Both the position numbers and the translations under genes were made by a program. Under the pieces are notes generated by a model. The model did no database searches and had not been told where the DNA came from. It was given only the letters and a program-made list of their open reading frames with translations. From Epiperipatus broadwayi (taxonomy: Eukaryota; Onychophora; Udeonychophora; Euonychophora; Peripatidae): a stretch of DNA of 64,000 nucleotides. Below are positions 54,665 through 64,000 of the stretch, one piece after another. The stretch covers positions 7,716,853 to 7,780,852 of the forward strand of contig JAQFVV010000021.1 of assembly GCA_028023455.1 (NCBI GenBank). The letters run 5' to 3'. How positions within the stretch are numbered: position 1 is the first letter of the stretch; every line of letters begins with the position of its first letter.

Positions 54665-55550
54665 TTTATACTCAGTCTCCATTTCATTTTTAATTAGGGG
54701 CTTACATAAGATTATAAAAAATAGATTTTGGTCAAACAAAGTTCGATACTCCTGTCTTTCATCTAATTAGTTTTACTATGAAACAAAGAGAAGTTTCAAC
54801 AAATTGTAAATATTGACATAATCAAAGGTGTGAAAGTCTAATTTTGGAAAAAAAAAGAAATGTCAAAAAGGTTTTATTTAATATACCTTAATATCATTTA
54901 AATATAAGGTTATACACATTTTTTTTTAAAAAAATTTAAATGATATCATTTATGTAAATGTGGCAACAGAATTAGCCTATGTTTAAAGGCTTCTAGAAAA
55001 AATTTTGATTCTAAGTTAGGAATCTATGTATGATTGTTTTTAATAAACAAAAGTCAGAAGTCCATAGATGGAGCTCTTATTGGAAAGTCATCCTCCTCAC
55101 AGCTCACACAGAATGGCTCTGAAAAGTTGGTGTTGCAGCAGTGAAAGGTGCCTTTTTTATTTATTTGGCCCTTTAAAGGCCTTATTTTTCTGGTAACGTA
55201 CTCTTTCATTGACTAAATCTCAGTTTTAGTGCATTTTAAACATAATTTCGCTATGTCTACCTTGTGCTTATCAGCATTTAACTACCTTGCCCCCCTCCCT
55301 TCATTTGGTGAGTTGTTCATCTGTTTCATAGACCCTAAAAGGTTTTATTTTCTCTTACACTTTTAAATATGTCTCCTACTCAAAGTTCCCTGTCACTCAA
55401 AACTTGTTTTTAATATTTTCTGTGTGTTGCTCCAGTTATTTAGGCAATTTTTAACAATCTTATTTTTCAGACACCCCCTCCTCTGGGGTAACTAATCACC
55501 TAGAATTCCACTCAATTTTCACACTACTCAACTAAAATTATTAATAACAA
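54665..55550. other. No recognised gene
   Basis: AT-rich to about 55.05 kb, then moderately GC-richer with tgtgctt..accttgcccccct. No gene supported. Confidence 0.4.
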
Positions 55551-55557
55551 GATTCCA

Positions 55558-56340
55558 GTGTGTTGTTTTTTTTTTTGCTTTTACATCAATATATTTAATT
55601 TTTCCATTTCAAAATTGTTTTTCTTAATATTATTTTTCATTCTTTCAAATGGTTTAAAGATGGCCACTGCCCCTAGCGGGAAAAATGTGCAGAGACCTAA
55701 ATTATGTGAACTAAAACCTTCAAAATTTATCCAAATTTTATCCAAATTGAATTTCAAACAAGACTTAACTAAAGACATCATCACCAAAGAACTTATTTCA
55801 AAGTCTCCATCTCCTTGCCCTCTGATCTTCCTTCTTTTCAGATTGTGGTTTGCTCTATCAAAGGTAAAAGCAAGCCAAAAAGAACAACATAACCAATCAT
55901 AATGCCATTCCAAGTACAATGGTAAAAACTAAAATTACTCATCTAAAAAAGACAAAAATCAGCCCATTGAATCTAGGCATAACTCAGAAATCTCCTCATC
56001 CATCCCTACATAACTCAGAAATCTCATCTATCACTGAAACCTCTAAAGACTTAACATGTAGCTATTCCTACAAAATTCATGTTACATATAGATCCTTTCA
56101 ATCCACCAGGGCAACCAAGCCTATCAACATTGCTCCTTACCAAAGCCTCTTCTTTGCCTGGACTACACACCCTTTCCATATCCTCTTCCCATTTGATATG
56201 TATTCCCTTCCCTTTCACTATATTGTACATGAATTTCATTTTTCCATATAATTATCTCTTTGTAAATCTTTTTAACTGTTGTGTATGTTGTCTTTTTGAT
56301 GAATAGAAGCTTTCATCACTGAGAAAGAAAAAGTGTTGTA
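55558..56340 (+). pseudogene. Unidentified ORF pair, possibly a retroelement ORF1
   Basis: Two overlapping-in-series plus-strand frames (55558-55902 and 55919-56251, one frameshift apart) give about 220 codons. A plausible start lies at 55659 (MATAPSGKNVQRPKLCELKP). The first part is Lys-rich; the second has proline- and aromatic-rich sequence ending in FPFDMYSLPFHYIVHEF. The segment ends in gaagctttcatcactgagaa, reminiscent of retroelement 3' ends in this window. I recognise no domain. An intronless decayed gene or chance are alternatives. Confidence 0.3.
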
Positions 56341-56344
56341 TCAT

Positions 56345-56905
56345 TTTTACTAAAAATATATGTTTACATCATAAAATTTTTAAAATATAATCATTCCTCT
56401 TTTTAAAAAAATGAATAATTATTGCCCAAGGGTCTATTAGATAAGAATACTGATTTTATTTCGATGATTATTGTTATTTCAAAAAAAGGCATAGAGGTTA
56501 TAGCAAGAAGAATGATTTGTTTTTAGAAGGTCATATGTTCTTTGAGCACTGGGAATTATAGAATCAAGATGATATTCACATCATTCAACCACTGCATTAA
56601 AATATATTGTAACATAAAAAATAGTAGAACCTCCTCTTAATGATACAGGTATTTTCTAATCTCCAGAACTCTAAACAGGGATGCTCTATGTAAAACCATA
56701 TTATAAAGGCAGCCATATTTTTACTGACTAAGTGAAGGATTTTATGACATAATGACAACATATTCACATGCTACAACCACACTCTATGGCTTCAATACTA
56801 ATAGAACATGGATTTTTTTTTACATAGCTAAGGATTTTATTATATCAATTAGACATGACATTACCATTTCTTATATCTTGATATTTTAACAATCTACTTT
56901 TACTG
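56345..56905. other. AT-rich stretch, no gene seen
   Basis: No supported feature. Confidence 0.45.
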
Positions 56906-56909
56906 CTTT

Positions 56910-57151
56910 TATGCCATTTAGTATGAAGTTTAGTACTCAATAGATGCCAGATGGTAATGTTTAATAAATCCCAGTCCAGTACTGCTATAATCTAAATGCA
57001 CTATTCAAAAAGATTCCAGATTGTCTCTATGATTAAAGACATAAACTGGATACTATACTGAGGATATTGTATAGAAGAGCATTAAATAGATATTTATTAA
57101 GCAATACTATTTGGCTTCTACAGATTAATAAAGTTTACATTAAATGTTATA
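56910..57151 (+). mobile_element. Hammerhead foldback element, group E, decayed
   Basis: Ends tatgccatttagta and, inverted, ttacattaaatgttata correspond to the 34.4 kb group E termini, with agatgccagatg and a cttctacagatt block inside. The central ribozyme region is barely recognisable (ttccagattgtctctatgat, taaagacataaactggatac, actgaggatattg). It has no CTGATGA or GAAA. Confidence 0.6.
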
Positions 57152-57650
57152 TTAGTGATAATAATAGAAAATTAAGCTAAACAATTTCATACAAGCTTAA
57201 AAATGTTTTGTGTCCAGCCCACAGCAAATTTAATTAGACATCCAATTATTGCAGAGTATAAGATAGCATGGCTTTTTATTTAAGCTGAAAAAGCATAAAA
57301 ACGTTTACAATCAAGTTTGTAAAGGTGGATAGTGTTTTTTCATTATTATTTTTTTGAACAAACCAATGGAATTTCTCTATATTTAATTTTATTTAAATAA
57401 TGTCTTGTCTCAGCTTAAATTTTTGTAGTGAATTGATTTTTTTATAGCAGCTACTTGTAATAAGATATTTATAGATTATCAGTAATCTTTTTAAATTATT
57501 AAACATCACATGATCACCATTCCTTATGCTTATACAAGCTGTTTACATAGAAGCAAAACACTTCATGCAGTATTACCATTCTGTGCAAGGCCTTAGTAAT
57601 CAATGGATGTAGGAAGGTTTATGCATAAAATTCCTATTTAGTGCCTACAC

Positions 57651-57710
57651 ATCCAATATCTTCAGACTAGTTTCTAGCTTGTGGCTTTCATCAGTGAGGA
57701 ACCTTGGATT
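57651..57710 (-). ncRNA. Hammerhead ribozyme motif, group C
   Basis: On the minus strand: AUCCAA/UUGGAU, UUCCUCA/UGAAGA (one mismatch), core CUGAUGA, AGC-CACAA-GCU, GAAA, C-UA-G stem III and GUC cleavage triplet. The A/A at 10.1/11.1 is again the main departure from consensus. Confidence 0.75.
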
Positions 57711-58003
57711 TAAGAGCAATGCATCTACATCTTAGGATCTAAAGCTCTCTGCAGCAGCCACCTTTTATCTTATTAGCTAACATAAATCTTTGTTGAAAAT
57801 GAAAACAAAATATTGATTTTTAATTCAAGCTAATTAACTTTTATATACATGTAGATCTGAACTCATTCAGCATTAAAACTTTTTAGTATCTTTGGTTTTT
57901 TAATAACCACAATCACCTTAATCCTATTGAGTAGGGTTCCTATTAAAAGGTAACTTCTAGAGTGTGACATTAGATCCTAAGATCTAAGTACAGTGATCTT
58001 TAA

Positions 58004-58096
58004 ATTCAAGGCTCCTCATTGATGAAAGCCACAAGCTAGAAACTATTTTTAAAACAGGCAAAACTCTCTATACAACTAGTCTGGAGATATTGGATG
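58004..58096 (+). ncRNA. Hammerhead motif interrupted by its own element's end
   Basis: gctcctcattgatgaaagcc and acaagctagaaacta are normal. About 34 bases (tttttaaaacaggcaaaact...ctatacaa) then intervene before ctagtctggagatattggat resumes. The insert contains the group C terminus ggcaaaactct, and CTA stands on both sides. It looks like insertion or template-switching of the element's own tip exactly at stem III. Confidence 0.75.
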
Positions 58097-58204
58097 AGTA
58101 GGTACTAAATAGTGATTTTATGCATAATGCTTCCTGCATCTATTGATTACACTGGTTTGCACTGAATGGCACTACTGTAGGGAGAGATTTACCTATGTGC
58201 ATTA

Positions 58205-59770
58205 ATCTTTTTATTGATATCAACATTTGAAATATTTTAAGTCTGTTAATATTTTAACAGTTCTAATATAAAATCTAACCTTCAAAAAACCAACTGTTAA
58301 TACTCTTTCTCTGATCTCTTTAGCTTTGTGTTAATCTTACATCTGTGCAATCAATTGTCAATTCATGTATTGAATCTATTAAAATGAAAATTTTTGTAAC
58401 TCAAATGTAGATCAACTCTTCTGAGACTTTATTTGGATGCTTTCAGACCCATTTTTATTTAGGATTTGTGTCAAAAAAGACATTATCATAATATTTTTTT
58501 TCCTGACAATTTCACTATTATGTAGCCATATCATTTCAAACTTTTATTTGTTTTTCAATTTTAGCACAATGTTGTTTGGTATTATCAAAAGCATTTTGTA
58601 TATCTATATAAAAACTCTTCACTTCTGTATCATAGTATAAATCTGAATTATTTAACATGGTATCTTCTATTAAGTTAAATAATTAAGCATGTAAATCCCA
58701 AACACGTTTTTATTTTTATGTGTGTGTGTAATATATATATATTAAATGCCACACTATGGTTCATCATACCAAAAGTGCATTAGACTAATATAACACCCAC
58801 AACTTAATGATTGAATGTATTTGCCAACGCATATATATATATTCACAACTTTATTTCATTTAATAATAAAGAAGCACTATCCTAATTAATTATTACACGC
58901 ACATACACATAATAATTTGTTGATCTGGAGAATTTTAGGAATGTGGGCAATTACTAACTTGCTTTAAATTTATATATATTAATTGCTTCTTTATTATTCT
59001 AAATATTTCTTAGAATTCCAACTTATAAAAAAGTTATGATTGTAACAGGTGTTTTTCTTACCTTCTGGGAGGTTAAGCAAACTGCATCTGAAGATAGCTA
59101 ACAAGCAAAATCAAAATATATACCAAATTACAAATGATAGCATCTATAGTTGACCTACCAAAGACCGTATAATTCTATATCATTAGCATGTTATTATTAT
59201 TATTTTCTAATTTGTTACTATATAGACATATTGCTGTGGGGTATTTTCTTTGATTATGAAGATTTAAAGTCAAATGCTAGATTGAAAAGGAAATAGAAAA
59301 TTGATTTAATGAAATGTACTTTTTTTTTTAATTCAAGAAAAAAAAAAGACAGACAAAAAAACAAGAGAATTTTATTAAATTCAATCCATTTGCTATAAAT
59401 ATATGTTTTTTTGAAAAGTAAATTTTAAAAACATATTATATAAATACAAATCGTAATTGTGTAAATATTGGGAAAACAAGTTTATTTATATTTGGTTTCT
59501 TTATTTGTTGTGGTTTTCTATTTTAAAAATCATGCCGCCTGCTTTTTATATTTTCTCTCCTTTCCTCTTTTCTCGTTCCTCTTTTTCAATTTTATTTTTT
59601 CTATTATTGTCGCTTTAGTTAAAATAATGCTACTAATAGCGACATCAAATATATATATATAATGTTAATAACAAATAAAACAAAAACTTATACAAACTAT
59701 ATACATATGTTTTGGATAAATAATTGATATTTAAAATCAATGATTCAAGAATACCAAATAAAATTTAGAT
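58205..59770. other. AT-rich stretch, no gene seen
   Basis: Short (TG)n(TA)n near 58720-58742. The 64-67-codon hydrophobic frames are compositional. Confidence 0.5.
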
Positions 59771-59776
59771 TTATAA

Positions 59777-60240
59777 TACTATAACAGGGGTGGGCAAATA
59801 TCGTCCGGTAAGAATTTTTATATGGCCCACCAAGACAATAAGAAAAATCCGCCTTGAAGTAAGATTTCTTTCCCGGGCGCTACCGAAGATTCGTCTCGTA
59901 TTTTCCACTAGGATGGCCACGTCAATACACTGCACAGTGTAGATATGATGTGCAGTGCTTTTTCAGTTGATCTGGTTAATGTCAATTTTGCTTTGCATTA
60001 GTAAATATATACCATTTCCAACTTTAGTGACACCATGAACCCTCCGAAAAAATCGGTGAAGAACGGACAAACAAATATTTCTTTGGTAATACAGGGAATA
60101 AAGCAGTGTGTTTTATAGCGACATGAAAAAAAGGTGCAGCCCTCCACTAACCTTCCCTTCCACAAAGTGGCCCCCGATACAGCCCTCCACCAACCTCTGC
60201 GGCCCCCAAGCCAAAATAATTGCCCACCCCTATACTATAA
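59777..60240. mobile_element. Non-autonomous hAT element (MITE) with 8-bp TSD
   Basis: The 448-bp element (59785-60232) starts CAGGGGTGGGCAAAT and ends, inverted, TAGGGGTGGGCAATT. The flanks are a perfect 8-bp duplication TACTATAA (59777-59784 and 60233-60240), the signature of hAT elements. The interior is GC-rich and keeps a short coding vestige on the plus strand starting at 60036 (MNPPKKSVKNGQTNISL), the basic N-terminus style of hAT transposases. The rest of the transposase is deleted. Confidence 0.93.
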
Positions 60241-60244
60241 TAAT

Positions 60245-61790
60245 TAATAAGAATATGAAGACATCAATGCTAAGTAGTTTACAAGAAATATCATTTGGCA
60301 TCATATGGTTCAATCTAATCGCCACCTGATATTACATAATTTATATATTTAAAAAAAAAATCAGGCAACCACTCAGTCTACTAGTACTACAAATACTTAT
60401 TAGTCTATAAAATGAATCTTATATATAAAAGTTATAACTAGCATTCTCACATCTACTTAGATATACAGAGAAATTATGACTGAATATAACTAGTATAATG
60501 CATTATTATATTTCCTTGAAAATAATTTGATAAATGAATACAATTTATTAATCACAGGTGCAAAAACTATGTTTAAACTATGTCATAGAAATATTTATCC
60601 GTAACATATTCATAATGATTAACATAAGAATAACATTTACTTTTAAAAAAAGTGCTATTAGATTAAAAAAAGAAAATTCACATACTGAATTTATTTCACT
60701 TGGATAATAATTCAAAAACGGCACTCACTTACTAATTCCATATCTATAATTGTGATGTTTGAGTGAATATTTATTACTTTGTTTTTGATTAGTTCAAATT
60801 TAAAAATCCATCACCAAATCTATATTATATGATGTAATGTAAACTACCTCTTAAACAAGATCAAAAATTTCTGTGCATAGACCAAAAGTTAAAAATCTTG
60901 TTATTCATATTAAATATTCTCACTTGTTACAAATGTTACATAATCTATAAACAAAAAAAAATAAAACTTTGTATTCTCTCTTATCCTCTTTCAATCTATA
61001 ATCACTACATTATTCTTTTAGCATTGATGCAATTTTTGCTTCCATCCAATTTTAGTCAAATATGTTTTATTAATTACATTATCATCTCAAATTTGCAAAA
61101 ACCCAGCATATCTCCATTATTTTCATCCCTTTAACTTTATGTTTTTTCCCCATTTTTATGCATTTTATTAACCCGCTTAGCATCTTATACTTCAAAAATA
61201 AATGATTATGGCTTTCCTTTTTGTTTAAGCAATCCAGATTCTTATACTATTTTTCTAACTTTTCTGGTAACCAAATATGTAACCTTTGTACAAAATAACA
61301 ATAACGTTATCTAATGTTCATATTCAGATACATGCTTTGTGGTACTTTGTACTAAAGTCTTTGCTTACAAATTTTAATATACCAAAAGCATTCTAGCCTG
61401 TATTCCAAAGAAGAAAAGAAAACCCTGTGGTAAACTTCTTAGACATTATATAATGATGTGTATTTTATACTGTCATATTTTAACTCTACATGATTTATAT
61501 AATTGAAAGTACAGCCTTGTTCCTGCAAATAATAGAATATTATATAAAGATTCACTAATAATGATTATATTCATTTTATGTCTATCATTTTGATTAACAA
61601 TCAATTATCATTATTATGATTACCATAAAATTGATTCATTCTTTTTTTTGTTTATAATCAGTACTTTTATTGGTTATTTCTTATATTCTATGTATCTATT
61701 TTATGTATATTAACTAACTTTTTCTCTGGTATATATTTTAATACTTATATATAATTTTCTATTAATAAAGTTTATTATATAATAATAATT
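60245..61790. other. AT-rich stretch, no gene seen
   Basis: No supported gene. Frames such as 60898-61134 are low-complexity hydrophobic translations. Confidence 0.5.
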
Positions 61791-61797
61791 ATATTGA

Positions 61798-62045
61798 AGA
61801 TAATCATCGCTCCTCACTATCATCATTAAACAGAGATATTAAACTGCAAGGATACTCTCCCCCCAGTGGAAAGATAGAAACAATTGAGAATATAAGAATG
61901 ACTATTTTATTTTCAAACTCAAATGCACTTATATTAAACAATATTAAGTGTTTAGGAGTCTCTATCCTGTGGTTGGGTGAGATTATCCTTGCAGTTTCAT
62001 ATCACTGCTTAATGTGACTAATGAGGAGGGATGGTGATCTTCTAT
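61798..62045. repeat. Foldback repeat, about 70-bp arms
   Basis: Arms 61800-61870 and 61970-62040 are inverted: aatcatcgctcctcacta against a taatgaggagggatggtgat block, and aactgcaaggat against atccttgcagtt. The loop is about 100 bp with an imperfect cacttatatta/taagtg stem. MITE-like, with no visible target duplication. Confidence 0.75.
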
Positions 62046-62049
62046 ATAA

Positions 62050-62855
62050 TTAAAATCTTAACACTATTTTAGTACAACTTATTAATTATTACTTAAGTAA
62101 TAATAGTAATAATAATAATAAATTCTTTTTTTAAATATCTATCATTTTAAAAATAATAATAGCCATTTTGAAAGATGAATAACATCATAGTACAGTGACT
62201 TTATGAATCCAACACCATGGAAAGATAAAATGGTGATATTCATACCAAAAACAATATAGTGCAGAGTTTATTCATCATATACAGTAATATGTGGTTTGAT
62301 TATATATAATTGTTCTGAGTACCATTAAGTTAATTAGAAGTATGTAATTTAAAAGGAAATTTATTACGAAAAACAGGGTCTAGATTTATTGTCATTTTAA
62401 AGATCTCTATAAATCTTTTCTGGGGCTAAACTATTAAATATAATGGCCAAGATAATTTCTTTAATTAAATATTAATAAACTAACATTAACAACATCTAAT
62501 ATTCAAATTAAGAATGTACAAAGAGAGTGCTAAATCAATACTAAATATTTAATTAAAATCTATTAAAAATATTTATATGAGAATTAGTAAAGAAAAAATT
62601 GGAAAGAAAAAAACATACACTAATCCAAATACTATTAATCAAATAAAAAGTTATTGATATATTTAAATTCTTCTAGCTAGTTTCTTGAAACATTGGAAAT
62701 CAGTCACTATCGGTATAATCATTCCTGGTTAATGTTAATTGTCATTAAAGTCACAAATTGGGAGTAAATAATCTTAACTTACTGGTAAGCTTGTATTAGT
62801 TCTTATAATATACTTGTCTTCCTTTGGGATCCCAGGCTACTTGAAATTTAATTGA
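62050..62855. other. AT-rich stretch, no gene seen
   Basis: (TAA)n-like run near 62096-62120; nothing else supported. Confidence 0.45.
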
Positions 62856-62859
62856 TCTC

Positions 62860-63153
62860 TCCTGCTGGCATCTTCCCCTTTCTGGTTCATTCCATAGCTA
62901 GAGCAAAAAGCTCAGTTGCGATGACCTCTTCATTATAAAAGATGGTGTTCACAAGGCTTCATTTCCATTCTTGTGTGATGACTTCATTGAGCAATTGAGT
63001 AGTTTCCCTGTGCAGATGCATTTCACTGCAACAAGTCACTCTCACAAAAACCTCCAACTCTAAAAACATGTAACTAGATGATAAATGAAACACCAAGATC
63101 AAAATTGTACTCTTCTTTTTATACCTCAATCCAGTTGTGAAACTTCTGCACAT
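62860..63153 (-). pseudogene. Unidentified coding-like block
   Basis: GC-richer than its surroundings. The minus strand reads, with one stop, about 95 codons with a natural-looking composition: EMHLHRETTQLLNEVITQEW, then SLVNTIFYNEEVIATELFAL and AMEWTRKGEDASRRDQLN. I do not recognise a family. It could be an exon, a pseudogene or a transposon fragment. Confidence 0.3.
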
Positions 63154-63453
63154 GTTATTATTATCATGATGCTTAGGTTTATAATCTATACATTTATTTT
63201 CTTTTTCTGGTACAATGCTCTTTTTTTAGTAGATTATTTCCACCATCTTTAATCAATATCCTAAAGGTTTTCTTGATTGTAATCTTTGTACTTTTGGAAT
63301 TCTTTTTGTTTATCTGAATTAGTAAGCTGCATTCTTTTTTATTCTTTACAATTTCAACTTTTATTAAATTACAGATATTCAAAATAAAAAATCAACTCTC
63401 ATTGTACATTTAAAAAAAAAAAATTTCACTAACTAAAAAAAGTAAAATTGCAT

Positions 63454-63559
63454 CTTTTTTTAAGTATCATAGCATCAGACAGGACGCCAACCCGCAACCT
63501 GGGCAACTGCCTGCAAGTGCAAGGCAGTCACGTTGACCTCTCGACCACCAATGCAAGAC
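63454..63559 (-). mobile_element. tRNA-derived SINE, subfamily 2
   Basis: Near-full-length minus-strand copy: 5' gtcttgcattggtggtcgag, A-box-like TGGTCGAGAGG, ctgccttgcacttgcaggca, B box gttgcgggttggcgtcc, gatgctatgatactt and A tail. The start gcattgg and the end of the tRNA-like part (ccgatgc in sister copies) can pair as an acceptor stem. Confidence 0.87.
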
Positions 63560-63592
63560 ATAAAAATCATTTTTAATAATATCTTTAAATTT

Positions 63593-63673
63593 ACTCTTTT
63601 TTTTTTTTTTTTTTTAAGTGTCATAGCATCGGCCGGGACGTGAACCCGCAACCTCTCGACCACCAATGCAAGA
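63593..63673 (-). mobile_element. tRNA-derived SINE, subfamily 2, internally deleted
   Basis: Same 5' start (gtcttgcattggtggtcgag) and same 3' part (gttgcgggttcacgtcccgg, ccgatgctatgacactt, A tail), but about 37-40 bases between the A and B boxes are missing. The junction falls on an acct repeat. actcttttt on both sides is a likely target-site duplication. Confidence 0.85.
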
Positions 63674-63679
63674 CTCTTT

Positions 63680-64000
63680 TTTAGCTTTTAAATATCTTAA
63701 ATGCCAATATATTTGGACCATCTATTTGTAGACAGTACAATATATTATATAATTAAAAACTATGTAAGATATATTAATAATAAATTTTTAAATGTGTACA
63801 TTAGCTAAAATATATTTGGTCAATTAATTTTTGATTAATCATAAATGATAATTCTGCTGGCATCATAAATTCCAAATATTTTGCAGAGAAAAGAAAAAAA
63901 ATATTTCATGCATTATGCTATTAATAATCAATTTTATATAATAAAGGAGTATTAAATATAAGTTAAAGTACCACTTACTGGCTAATTTTTAGTTAGCATA
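63680..64000. other. AT-rich stretch, no gene seen
   Basis: No supported feature to the end of the window. Confidence 0.45.

Larger units (their letters stand above)
57500..58200. mobile_element. Hammerhead foldback element, group C
   Basis: The outer motif acatcacatgatcaccattc is followed by agcaaaacacttcatgcag, caatggatgtaggaagg, minus-strand ribozyme, cttaggatct and a gtatctttggttttttaata centre (about 57885-57935). The right half has gatcctaagatctaag, plus-strand ribozyme and gcactactgtagggagag. The left arm resembles the 13.74 kb element including its central tttggtgtctttgg part, so both are long-form copies. Confidence 0.85.

Overview
This is a very AT-rich metazoan window, rough impression 27-30% GC by eye. 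It has long (AT)n and (CT)n microsatellites, poly-A/T tracts, eukaryotic retrotransposons, tRNA-derived SINEs and DNA transposons. No operons, ribosome-binding sites or long ORFs are present. The repeat spectrum fits an invertebrate genome; a mollusc or other AT-rich invertebrate is a guess. I found no intact host gene. Every sizeable coding-like stretch I recognise is transposon debris: non-LTR reverse transcriptase, mariner transposase and hAT transposase. The window is therefore best read as an intergenic or large-intron repeat landscape.

The outstanding content is a dense set of repeats carrying hammerhead ribozyme (HHR) motifs, recognised by reading CTGATGA, hairpin, GAAA, short hairpin, cleavage triplet, with complementary flanking arms. 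Two unrelated groups occur. Group B is a unit of about 475 bp found at 11.06-11.53, 40.67-41.45, 47.99-48.49 and 53.54-54.66 kb, with a ribozyme-free end piece at 18.52-18.76 kb. Group C/D/E consists of foldback elements at 13.74-14.74, 24.14-24.99, 34.40-34.62, 52.20-52.67, 56.91-57.15 and 57.50-58.20 kb, plus partial copies. Both groups form tandem and inverted (head-to-head) multimers. That is the known style of Penelope-like element pseudo-LTRs and of the non-autonomous retrozymes. Group B also carries a pol III B-box-like motif near its end, as the hammerhead-bearing SINE-like repeats of schistosomes do.

Layout. 0-5.2 kb: microsatellites, a foldback, dispersed repeats G and K, and a GC-richer unidentified block. 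5.5-10 kb: foldback F, an ORF1-like remnant, (AT)n arrays and a CR1/Jockey-like RT fragment. 10.7-12.5 kb: a pogo/Tigger-like DNA transposon with a group B unit nested inside. 13.7-14.7 kb: a large group C foldback. 17-21.3 kb: a SINE, a group B end palindrome and a degraded non-LTR element (family L, minus strand). 23.6-26.6 kb: foldback F copy 2, group D foldback and tandem duplications. 28.4-29.0 kb: a mariner remnant split by a SINE. 30-41.5 kb: short tandem duplications, further HHR repeats, RT 3' ends, foldbacks and the tandem group B locus. 42-50.6 kb: a tRNA-headed SINE, microsatellites, a three-unit tandem repeat, a group B copy and two RT ends. 51.3-58.2 kb: a SINE, a hAT transposase remnant, two group C foldbacks, the 680-bp group B palindrome and a group E copy. 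59.8-60.2 kb: a hAT MITE with a perfect 8-bp target-site duplication. 61.8-64 kb: a foldback, an unidentified ORF-like block and two SINEs.

All calls come from reading the sequence. No alignment, folding or database search was run, so family names are inference and repeat edges are approximate, often within 5-20 bp.
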